Part shown: in pieces, positions 1 to 5,674 of the stretch
Position numbering within the stretch: position 1 is the first letter of the stretch
Layout of the letters: each line of letters begins with the position of its first letter
Assembly: GCA_013205335.1 (NCBI GenBank)
Contig: JABMNB010000624.1
Coordinates: 1 to 5,772 of the forward strand
DNA length: 5,772 bases
Source: Rhodospirillales bacterium
GTDB taxonomy: Bacteria > Pseudomonadota > Alphaproteobacteria > Reyranellales > Reyranellaceae
Reading direction: 5' to 3'
Translations under genes and position numbers: made by a program
Notes under the pieces: model-generated
Told to the model about the DNA's origin: nothing
The model's database searches: none
What the model saw: the letters and a program-made list of their open reading frames with translations, nothing else

Positions 1-890
1 ATGTTGTAGACCCACTTTTCGTCGACCCCGAGGGCCTTGCCCATGCCGGGCGTGACGCCAAGGATGCGCTTGATCGCGGGGTTGTCGCTCTTCAGCATCT
101 CATCGACGTTCTTCGACGTGATGCCGTATTCCTCGGCCTCGATCATGGCGAAGAACGCCCAGCGCACGATGTCGGCGAACTGATTGTCGCCGTGGCGCAC
201 GACCGGTCCCAGCGGCTCCTTCGAGATGATTTCCGGCAGGATGATGTAGTCGTCCGGCGTCGGTGCGTTCGCGACGCGCGTGGCGTAGAGGCCCGAGGCG
301 TCGGTCGTGAACACGTCGCAGCGACCGGCGAAGAAGGCGGCGCGGACTTCCTCGATCTTCTCGATGACGACCGGCTTGAACGTCATCTTGTTGGCGCGGA
401 AGTAGTCGGCGAGGTTGAGTTCGGTGGTGGTGCCGGGCTGGACGCAAATCGTGGCGCCGTTCAGTTCCTTGGCGCTCTTCACGCCGAGCTTCTTGTTCAC
501 CATGAAGCCCTGGCCATCATAGTAGTTGATGCCCGTGAAGTCGAAACCGAGCGCCGTGTCGCGCGTCAGCGTGTAGGTTGTGGTCCGGACCAGGAGATCG
601 ACCTCGCCCGACTGGAGCGCGGTGAAACGCTGCTGGGCCGTGGTCGGCACGAACTTGACCTTGTCGGCATCGCCGAAGATCGCGGCGGCGACGGCGCGGC
701 AGACGTCGACATCGATGCCGGTCCACTTGCCCTGGCTGTCGGCTGCCGCGAAGCCCGCGACGCCGGTGCTGACGCCGCAGAGGAGTTGGCCGCGCGCCTT
801 GATCGCATCGAGATCCTTGCCGGCGTACGCCGTACCGGCGACACCGACCAGACCGGCGGCGACGATGCCGGCCATCATTTGCTTGAGCAT
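1..890 (-). CDS. aapJ: General L-amino acid ABC transporter substrate-binding protein (AapJ type), C-terminus off the window
   Basis: Periplasmic binding protein that captures L-amino acids for an Aap/Bra-type ABC importer. The visible part is 296 residues; full family members are about 340, so roughly 45 C-terminal residues lie beyond the left edge. A signal peptide spans residues 1-23 (hydrophobic run, then TAYA before GKDLDAIKARG). Residues 58-71, GIDVDVCRAVAAAI, fit the family 3 solute-binding-protein signature. Typical AapJ stretches follow: residues 101-108 VRTTTYTL, 149-156 CVQPGTTT, 190-200 RCDVFTTDASG and 223-231 SKEPLGPVV. Cys149 and Cys191 could form a disulfide (inference). The ATG at 890 has GAGGGA at 898-903 with a 7-nt gap, which supports this start. 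The permease and ATPase genes would be expected downstream, outside the window. The M23 gene lies 129 bp upstream on the same strand. Family assignment is confident; exact amino-acid range is not. Confidence 0.95.
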   Translation of the reverse strand, partial: MLKQMMAGIVAAGLVGVAGTAYAGKDLDAIKARGQLLCGVSTGVAGFAAADSQGKWTGIDVDVCRAVAAAIFGDADKVKFVPTTAQQRFTALQSGEVDLLVRTTTYTLTRDTALGFDFTGINYYDGQGFMVNKKLGVKSAKELNGATICVQPGTTTELNLADYFRANKMTFKPVVIEKIEEVRAAFFAGRCDVFTTDASGLYATRVANAPTPDDYIILPEIISKEPLGPVVRHGDNQFADIVRWAFFAMIEAEEYGITSKNVDEMLKSDNPAIKRILGVTPGMGKALGVDEKWVYN

Positions 891-983
891 ATTGTCATCC
901 CTCGTGGTTGCCTCTGACGTCCCGTCGGCCGCTTGCAGCGACCGTTCAGGATCGGTGGTAGGATTCCTAGGCGAACAGGCGGG

Positions 984-1008
984 CGGGCGCAACGGCGCCC
1001 TGCGCCCG
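984..1008 (-). terminator. Stem-loop after the M23 peptidase gene, weak terminator candidate
   Basis: A perfect 8-bp inverted repeat, CGGGCGCA (984-991) and TGCGCCCG (1001-1008), encloses a 9-nt loop. It starts 11 nt beyond the peptidase stop codon and lies in the 129-bp gap before aapJ. The stem is almost all G:C, so it should fold in RNA. No T-run follows it on the minus strand, so it is not a classic intrinsic terminator. It may instead be an mRNA-stabilising or Rho-linked structure, or chance in GC-rich DNA. Nearby, TAGGATTCCTA (959-969) is a short palindrome in the aapJ leader with no assigned role. Confidence 0.3.
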
Positions 1009-1019
1009 ACCGCGACCGC

Positions 1020-2438
1020 TCAGAGGCGGTCGGCGGCGCGCGATGAGAAGGGGTTGGACGACCAGGGCTCGGCGCCCTGCAGGCCCTGAAAGCGGTTGTC
1101 ACTGCCGCCGCGGCTGCGGTCCGAGGCGCGCTTGATTTCCTGCTGCCACTGCCGATAGGAGACGAGCTGTTCGCCCGCCAGCGTGGCATTGCCGCCCTTG
1201 TCGAAGATGTACGGCTGGGGATCGACGAACTGGCCGTTCAGAACCACCGAGAAGTGCAGGTGCGCGCCGGTCGACCGGCCGGTCGAGCCGACGTAGCCGA
1301 TCACGTCGCCTTTGCGGATGCGCGTGCCGGGGCCCATGCCGTCAGCGAAGCGCGACATGTGGGCATACAGCGTCTCGAAATTGTCGGCGTGGCTGATCTT
1401 CACCGTCCGGCCGTAGTTGAAGTACCAGCTCTGGTGATTGATGACGCCGTCGGCCGCCGCATAGATCGGCTCGCCCGTCTTGCCTTCGTAGTCGATGCCG
1501 TTGTGGAAGCCGCCGCCGCTCTTGCGGCCGTAGTAGCGGCGCGTGCCGAACGGCGAGGACTGGCGGGCGCCCGGCCGCGGGTCGGCTAGCGCCGTGCCGC
1601 CGAGGCGGCGGCCCTGATCGTCGAACCAGCCTTCGGGCTGGTTCTGGGGGGCGAACCACCAGAAGGACTGCTTGGCCTGGCCATCGCCCAGGCTGGCGAC
1701 GAGAATGCGCGGCGTGCCGTCCACGGTGCGGCCCTGGACGACGTCGATCCTGGCGGCGGCCGGTGCGAATCCGGAGAGCGCCTGGGTCAGCTCCTTGAGG
1801 GCGGCTGGGTTGGCGCCGGTCGGGGCGAGGCTGGTCGCCAGCGTGGCGCTGCTCGTCTTCACCGTCTTGACCGAATCGGCCACAACCGAACGCGCGCCCG
1901 GACCGGCCGTCGACGGGGCCGAGCCCGGCAGGCTCGAGACGCGCTCGTCATCGTCCTCGGTCGCGCCGGGAGCGAGCTTGAAGCCGAACGAGCCGTCGGC
2001 GCCGCGGGCGAGGTCGACGGCCAGCGATTTGTTCGAATAGAGTTGGAGGGACACCAGCCTCTTGGGCTGGCCGGTACCCTGGGCGGCAAGCACGGCGCGG
2101 CCGGAGCTGGCGGCCTTGACCTCGGGCTGGCTCAACGCCTTGCCGACTGCGTCGGCGGCAGCCTGGGCGTCATTGGGATCGACGCGGAGGATGACGAGCT
2201 GCTGGGCGACCGAGCTGTCGGGCGCGATGGAAAAGGACTGGACGTCTTCGCTGGGAACGGTGGGAGCAGGGGCGGACTTGGCTGCGGTCTTCTTGAGCTG
2301 GTTCTTCGGCGGGGCCTTTACCTGGGCCATCGCGCTGGCGGCGCAAAAAATAGAGGAAACCGCAAGGGTCGCCGCCACGAGGCTGCGGACGGTTCGCCAG
2401 CTATGGGCGCGTTGGAAACGCGTCATGGTGGACGTCAT
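1020..2438 (-). CDS. Secreted M23 family zinc metallopeptidase (peptidoglycan endopeptidase, Csd3/MepM-like)
   Basis: Predicted peptidoglycan hydrolase of 472 residues that would cut peptide cross-links in the periplasm. Residues 1-38 form a signal peptide: a basic start, a hydrophobic core around 18-34, and a likely cut after SAMA. Residues about 40-210 are a Pro/Ala/Ser-rich region with no fold I recognise. Residues about 212-285 (including FWWFAP and GWFDDQGRRLGG) resemble the domain preceding the catalytic one in Csd3/MepM proteins. The LytM/M23 domain covers about 293-412. By family analogy the zinc ligands are His312 and Asp316 (HNGID) and His395, with catalytic His360 (YAHMSRF) and His393 (HLHF). 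GYVGSTGRSTG at 381-391 is a strong family signature. A 60-residue Ser/Arg/Gln-rich tail follows. The ATG at 2438 is preferred over the in-frame ATG at 2426 because only the former has a purine-rich site (2449-2453). Substrate bond is unknown. Confidence 0.93.
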   Translation of the reverse strand: MTSTMTRFQRAHSWRTVRSLVAATLAVSSIFCAASAMAQVKAPPKNQLKKTAAKSAPAPTVPSEDVQSFSIAPDSSVAQQLVILRVDPNDAQAAADAVGKALSQPEVKAASSGRAVLAAQGTGQPKRLVSLQLYSNKSLAVDLARGADGSFGFKLAPGATEDDDERVSSLPGSAPSTAGPGARSVVADSVKTVKTSSATLATSLAPTGANPAALKELTQALSGFAPAAARIDVVQGRTVDGTPRILVASLGDGQAKQSFWWFAPQNQPEGWFDDQGRRLGGTALADPRPGARQSSPFGTRRYYGRKSGGGFHNGIDYEGKTGEPIYAAADGVINHQSWYFNYGRTVKISHADNFETLYAHMSRFADGMGPGTRIRKGDVIGYVGSTGRSTGAHLHFSVVLNGQFVDPQPYIFDKGGNATLAGEQLVSYRQWQQEIKRASDRSRGGSDNRFQGLQGAEPWSSNPFSSRAADRL

Positions 2439-2448
2439 TGGTGGGCCG

Positions 2449-2453
2449 CTCCC
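2449..2453 (-). promoter_or_regulatory. Ribosome binding site of the M23 peptidase gene
   Basis: GGGAG on the minus strand lies 10 nt before the ATG at 2438. The alternative ATG at 2426 is preceded by GACGTCCACC, with no such site, so this element decides the start. Its first G overlaps the 3' arm of a small inverted repeat (2453-2466), so that structure could compete with ribosome binding. Confidence 0.5.
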
Positions 2454-2466
2454 GTTCCATTGAACG
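2453..2466 (-). repeat. Small inverted repeat touching the Shine-Dalgarno of the M23 gene
   Basis: CGTTC and GAACG are perfect 5-bp arms around a 4-nt spacer. On the minus-strand transcript the hairpin ends at the GGGAG ribosome site. The arms are short and could be chance. The orientation (GTTC-N4-GAAC) is not that of a LexA box of the GAAC-N4-GTTC type. Confidence 0.3.
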
Positions 2467-2498
2467 CTACGAATTGACTATGAGGCGACTAGCGATCC

Positions 2499-2520
2499 CA
2501 TCGACCTCCCCCGGTCGATG
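2499..2520 (-). repeat. Perfect 8-bp hairpin in the leader of the M23 gene
   Basis: CATCGACC (2499-2506) and GGTCGATG (2513-2520) are exact reverse complements around a 6-nt loop that reads GGGGGA on the minus strand. A run of six G (2522-2527) flanks it on the 5' side of the transcript. It sits about 60 nt upstream of the peptidase start, with no T-run after it, so it looks more like a leader structure or a protein-binding dyad than a terminator. Function is unknown; the inverted repeat itself is certain. Confidence 0.45.
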
Positions 2521-2577
2521 ACCCCCCGCGTGCCCCGCTTGAGGACGATACTGGCCACGGACTATCCACAAGTCTAC

Positions 2578-2598
2578 AAAAAGTTGCAAAAATGCAAC
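2578..2598 (-). terminator. Likely intrinsic terminator of the acyl-CoA-ligase-like gene
   Basis: On the minus strand GTTGCA and TGCAAC form a perfect 6-bp stem around a TTTT loop, followed at once by TTTTT (2578-2582). It starts 39 nt past the stop codon of the gene ending at 2638. The stem is short and only half G:C, so termination may be partial. The dyad could also serve as an operator for the M23 gene, whose promoter probably lies between here and 2520. It argues that the two genes are transcribed separately. Confidence 0.5.
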
Positions 2599-2637
2599 AC
2601 TCGCGCAAGGTCCCTAACATGTTGAAAATGTTACGTT

Positions 2638-4116
2638 TTAAGCGCGCGCCAATTTCCGGTCTCGAAAGGTCACAGCGGGCAAGCTGTCCGATTTTGCTGC
2701 ATTGCGAAGAGCCGGGTAGCTCGCAAGCAGTCCGGCGGCCTCCGCCATTTCCTCGACGTCGTTGAACATCGGAACGCCGGCTCGCTCCATGGTGGCAAAC
2801 CATTCTTCCTTGCCGGGGAGTGTGCCCATCATGCCGTGCATCATCGGCAACGGTGCGGTCGACGACAGTTCGGCCAGGCGCGAAATCACGGGCTGGGCGT
2901 CGACCATGAACGGCACGACATGGATCATCAGGACCATGTCGTAGGTCTGCGCCGCATGGGACATCGCGGCCTCAACGGCGAGCCCGAACCGGTCCTCGCG
3001 CGCGTCCGCCAGCAGGTCGATCGGGTTGGCGACGGACGCTTCGGCCGGCAATTGCTGGCGCAGCACGTCGGCCATGGCCTTCGGCAGGGCAGTCAATTCC
3101 AGCCCCTCCAGTGCGGCCTGGTCGGCGCAGAGAACGCCCGGACCGCCGGAGTTGGACAGGATCAAGGCGCGCGGGCCAAGGCCCTGGGGGAAGCGCCCGA
3201 AGGCCTTGGCGGCCACCAGCAGCCGACGCAGGCTCTTCACCCGGATGATGCCGCACGAGGCGCAGAAGGCGTCGATGGCGGCATCGTCGTTGGCCACGGC
3301 ACCGGTATGAGCGGTGGCTGCCTGGCCGCCAATCCCGGTCCGGCCACCGAAAAGGGCGATCACCGGTTTGGTCGCCGAGACCCGCCGGGCAACCTCGCGG
3401 AATCGTTCATGATCCTCGATGGACTCGACGTAGAGCAGCGCCGCGCCGATCTCCAGCCGGTCGCCCAGCCAGCCCAGATAGTCTTCCACGCCGAGATGGA
3501 CGGCGTTGCCGACCGAGACGACCGAGGTGAGCGGCAGGCCACGGGCGTTGGCCTTGTCGATGAACTCCTCGGCGAGCGCCCCCGATTGCGAGATGAAGGC
3601 GAGGCCGTTGCTGGCGCCGGCCCGCGGAGCCGCTGTGGGGCCGGGCGGCAGGTCGCGCAGGAAGGTCGCGGCGAAGGGCCGGGCCGGATCGAGATGGATG
3701 ATGCCCGCGCAGTTCGGTCCCGCGATGGTGAGCCCGCGTTCGGCCGCGAGCTTCAGCAGCGCCTCGTTGCGCGCCACGCCGGCAGGTCCGGACTCGGCAA
3801 ACCCGCCGGGCAGGATCAGCAGGTTGCGGATGCCGCGGTCGGCCGCTTGCCCGACTGCCTCGAGGATCGCATCGGGTCGGATCACGATCACCGCGAGGTC
3901 GACCGCAGGGTCGATGGCGGCGATCGAGGTCACCGATTCGTAACCGAAGATCGTTCCGCCCCTGGGATTGACCGGCACGACCCTTCCGCCATAACCGGCC
4001 TGACGGAGCATCTGCATGACCGCGCCACCCGAGGAGGTGGCCCGTTCGCCGGCGCCCACGATGGCGATGCTGTCGGGGGCGAAGAACGGCGTGAGGTCGC
4101 GGGCGGGTACTGTCAT
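2638..4116 (-). CDS. Stand-alone CoA-binding / succinyl-CoA-ligase-like protein (ADP-forming acyl-CoA synthetase alpha type)
   Basis: Protein of 492 residues related to the alpha subunit of ADP-forming acetyl/acyl-CoA synthetases, which interconvert acyl-CoA, ADP and phosphate with acid, CoA and ATP through a phosphohistidine. An N-terminal CoA-binding Rossmann domain spans about 8-140 (SIAIVGAGE at 16-24, GPNCAGI at 133-139). The first ligase domain spans about 170-300, with ISQSGAL at 175-181 and AHTGAVA at 269-275, where His270 is the expected phosphorylated residue. A third domain spans about 315-470, with SNSGGPGVLCAD at 321-332 and ANPIDLLADA at 363-372. Length matches separate alpha subunits (about 460-490). 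No ATP-grasp (beta) domain is fused, and none is encoded in the window. The ATG at 4116 leaves the Rossmann motif intact but has no visible Shine-Dalgarno. The frame stays open far upstream, but only as antisense of pirin. Acyl substrate is unknown; loss of ligase activity is possible. Confidence 0.85.
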   Translation of the reverse strand: MTVPARDLTPFFAPDSIAIVGAGERATSSGGAVMQMLRQAGYGGRVVPVNPRGGTIFGYESVTSIAAIDPAVDLAVIVIRPDAILEAVGQAADRGIRNLLILPGGFAESGPAGVARNEALLKLAAERGLTIAGPNCAGIIHLDPARPFAATFLRDLPPGPTAAPRAGASNGLAFISQSGALAEEFIDKANARGLPLTSVVSVGNAVHLGVEDYLGWLGDRLEIGAALLYVESIEDHERFREVARRVSATKPVIALFGGRTGIGGQAATAHTGAVANDDAAIDAFCASCGIIRVKSLRRLLVAAKAFGRFPQGLGPRALILSNSGGPGVLCADQAALEGLELTALPKAMADVLRQQLPAEASVANPIDLLADAREDRFGLAVEAAMSHAAQTYDMVLMIHVVPFMVDAQPVISRLAELSSTAPLPMMHGMMGTLPGKEEWFATMERAGVPMFNDVEEMAEAAGLLASYPALRNAAKSDSLPAVTFRDRKLARA

Positions 4117-4155
4117 GTCGCGTAGGTTGCAGCACAGGCGTACGGGGAGAACAAG
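4117..4155. promoter_or_regulatory. 39-bp divergent control region between the CoA-ligase-like gene and pirin
   Basis: The two start codons point away from each other with only 39 bp between them, so each promoter must overlap the other gene's 5' end or lie in this gap. On the minus strand TTGTTC, 17 nt and TGCAAC could be a poor -35/-10 pair. It would start transcription almost at the ATG, which would fit a leaderless message. Only half the bases of each hexamer match consensus, so this is a suggestion and not a call. I see no clear operator dyad in the gap. Confidence 0.35.
4144..4149 (+). promoter_or_regulatory. Ribosome binding site of the pirin gene
   Basis: GGGGAG lies 6 nt before the ATG at 4156, a strong Shine-Dalgarno match at good spacing. 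It fixes the pirin start and contrasts with the divergent gene, which has none. Confidence 0.8.
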
Positions 4156-5034
4156 ATGGCCGATCCGATCGAGCTTCTGATCCAGGGGCGGGCTCACGAC
4201 CTCGGGGGCGGCTTCGCGGTCCGCCGCGTCCTGCCCAGCGTGAAGCGGCGCATGGTCGGCCCGTTCATCTTTCTCGATCATTTCGGGCCGATCGACGTGC
4301 CGCCGGGCGGCGGCATGGAGGTCCGGCCGCATCCGCATATCGGCCTGGCCACGGTCACCTACCTGTTCGACGGCGGCATCTATCACCGCGACAGCCTCGG
4401 CTACTCGCAGGCGATCCGGCCCGGCGACGTCAACTGGATGACCGCCGGCAGCGGCATCGTCCACAGCGAGCGGACCGAGCCGGCGATGCGAGCCACCGGC
4501 TTTCGCATGCACGGCGTCCAGACCTGGGTCGCCCTGCCCAGGACGCACGAGGAGACCGCGCCGGCCTTCGAGCATGTCGAGGAGGCCCGGCTGCCGGCGT
4601 GGACCGAGGGCGGTGCCTCGCTGCGCCTGATCGTCGGCACCTACGCCGGCCGCACGGCGCCCACGACCCACTTCTCGCCGATCTTCTATGTCGGCGTGGA
4701 AATGACCGCCGGCGCCATGCTGGCCGTTACGCCCGATCATGAGGAGCGCGCGATCTACGTGGCCGAGGGCATGATGGTCGTCGGCGAGAGCCAGCTCGGT
4801 GTCGGCGACCTGGCGGTGCTGGCGCCGGGCCAAACGGTCGAGGCGCTGGCCGGCCCCGACGGGGCCAAGGCGATGCTGCTGGGCGGCGCCACCATGGACG
4901 GCCCGCGTCACGTCTGGTGGAACTTCGTTTCCTCGAACAAGGAGCGGATCGAGAAGGCAAAGGCAGACTGGCGCGACCAGCGCTTTGCCATGGTCGCCGG
5001 GGATCCCGAGTTCATCCCGCTGCCTGACCGGTAG
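4156..5034 (+). CDS. Pirin family protein (bicupin)
   Basis: Complete 292-residue pirin, the usual length. Pirins are metal-binding double cupins, probably cytoplasmic here because no signal peptide is seen. Some have quercetin 2,3-dioxygenase activity; others act as redox or metabolic regulators, for example the Serratia pirin reported to affect pyruvate dehydrogenase. The N-terminal cupin spans about 15-125. Its four expected metal ligands are present: His59 and His61 (RPHPHIG), His103 and Glu105 (GIVHSERTE), matching human pirin His56, His58, His101 and Glu103. A C-terminal pirin domain covers about 172-275. Near its end WWNFVSSNKERI replaces the GPFVMNT of classical pirins. This marks a bacterial subgroup, which also typically ends with EFIPLP as here. 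The ATG at 4156 has a strong ribosome site. Transcription is divergent from the CoA-ligase-like gene. Catalytic substrate cannot be told from sequence. Confidence 0.93.
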   Translation: MADPIELLIQGRAHDLGGGFAVRRVLPSVKRRMVGPFIFLDHFGPIDVPPGGGMEVRPHPHIGLATVTYLFDGGIYHRDSLGYSQAIRPGDVNWMTAGSGIVHSERTEPAMRATGFRMHGVQTWVALPRTHEETAPAFEHVEEARLPAWTEGGASLRLIVGTYAGRTAPTTHFSPIFYVGVEMTAGAMLAVTPDHEERAIYVAEGMMVVGESQLGVGDLAVLAPGQTVEALAGPDGAKAMLLGGATMDGPRHVWWNFVSSNKERIEKAKADWRDQRFAMVAGDPEFIPLPDR

Positions 5035-5039
5035 AACAG

Positions 5040-5075
5040 CCCCTCAACCCGCGCGGATCGCGCAGCGCCGAGGGG
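5040..5075. terminator. Nested hairpin between convergent genes, possible bidirectional terminator
   Basis: Outer arms CCCCTC (5040-5045) and GAGGGG (5070-5075) enclose inner arms GCGCG (5051-5055) and CGCGC (5059-5063) with a 3-nt loop. It lies 5 nt after the pirin stop and 15 nt from the stop of the facing gene, where a shared terminator is expected. A TTTT at 5089-5092 follows on the plus strand but is 13 nt away, and no T-run follows on the minus strand. The fold is sound on paper; termination activity is inferred from position. Confidence 0.45.
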
Positions 5076-5090
5076 GTGAAGGCGAAGGTT

Positions 5091-5654
5091 TTAGCGGCCC
5101 TCGAGTTGCCGGTTGATCCAGACCTGGACCGTGTTCGATTCGAGAAACTCGCGCGCGGTCCTGCGCTTTGCCGGATCGCGGGTGTCGCCGTCGATGATTG
5201 CGGTGATGACGTCGCATTTGTAGGGGACGGCGACGGCCTCGCCGTAGCGCAGGGACTTGTTGTTCCGGCGATGGACGTAGACGCGCGTCCAGCCGACCAG
5301 GTCGGTGATCCTCAGGCGCTCACCCGGGCCGACCGGCTCGAAACGCCGGTCGAGGAGGCGGATGTCGACGGCGCGTTCGAGTGCGGCGTCGCTCTTGATC
5401 CCCTCGGGACAGTCACCGCTGGCGCCGAGAGCGTTCAGCGTCAGCCAGACATAGACGTCCTGATCCTCGCCGCTATAGGCGCGTCCCGCGGGCGCCCGCT
5501 CCGTCGAGAGCGGCCATGTAAAGGGCCGCCAGCCGAGCTTGTCGGTCGGGCCAAGCGCCACCTGCCGCTCGGCGAACCACGCCAGCACGGCCAGCGCCGC
5601 GACCTGAGCCACGCCAAGCGCGATGTAGAGGCGCGTCTGGCGGCTCAGGGCCAT
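5091..5654 (-). CDS. Membrane-anchored protein of unknown function
   Basis: I do not recognise this 187-residue protein. A hydrophobic segment at about residues 9-27 (LYIALGVAQVAALAVLAWF) after a short basic start looks like a signal anchor. The remaining 160 residues, polar and with scattered Trp and Tyr, would face the periplasm. The only two cysteines, Cys82 (ASGDCPEG) and Cys147 (PYKCDVITA), lie in this part and could form a disulfide. The segment DTRDPAKRRTAREFLES near 157-173 is strongly charged and probably helical. Third codon positions are almost all G/C, which supports real coding. The ATG at 5654 has only a weak purine site (GCAGG, 8 nt upstream). It lies 20 nt after the stop of the preceding minus-strand gene, so the two probably form an operon and translation may be coupled. 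The pirin gene converges from the left. Confidence 0.7.
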   Translation of the reverse strand: MALSRQTRLYIALGVAQVAALAVLAWFAERQVALGPTDKLGWRPFTWPLSTERAPAGRAYSGEDQDVYVWLTLNALGASGDCPEGIKSDAALERAVDIRLLDRRFEPVGPGERLRITDLVGWTRVYVHRRNNKSLRYGEAVAVPYKCDVITAIIDGDTRDPAKRRTAREFLESNTVQVWINRQLEGR

Positions 5655-5674
5655 CGAACGCGCCTGCCATCTCG

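Noticed and set aside
192..917. A 241-codon plus-strand frame opposite aapJ
   Set aside because: Antisense shadow; the minus strand carries an unmistakable binding protein with signal peptide and ribosome site.
964..992. TTGCGC and TAGGAA at 17-nt spacing on the minus strand before aapJ, resembling a promoter
   Set aside because: Only three of six bases match consensus in each hexamer, too weak to report.
2537..2569. TTGTGG and TATCGT on the minus strand upstream of the M23 gene, resembling a promoter
   Set aside because: Spacing is 15 nt and the -35 match is three of six, so it is not supported although a promoter in this area is likely.
2562..2570. CTATCCACA, one mismatch from the DnaA box TTATCCACA
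   Set aside because: A single near-match is expected by chance about once per few kilobases. There is no cluster of boxes and no replication gene nearby, so no origin is called.
2836..4125. A 429-codon plus-strand frame opposite the CoA-ligase-like gene
   Set aside because: Composition (Arg, Gly, His, Asp rich, no recognisable motif) is that of an antisense shadow of a confident gene.
4117..4911. A minus-strand frame that extends the CoA-ligase-like gene upstream to an ATG at 4911, giving 757 codons
   Set aside because: This part lies exactly codon-on-codon antisense to pirin. Stops would need TTA, CTA or TCA codons in pirin, which are rare in GC-rich genes. The peptide is Arg/His/Gly-rich and matches no family; the CoA-binding domain starts right after the ATG at 4116.
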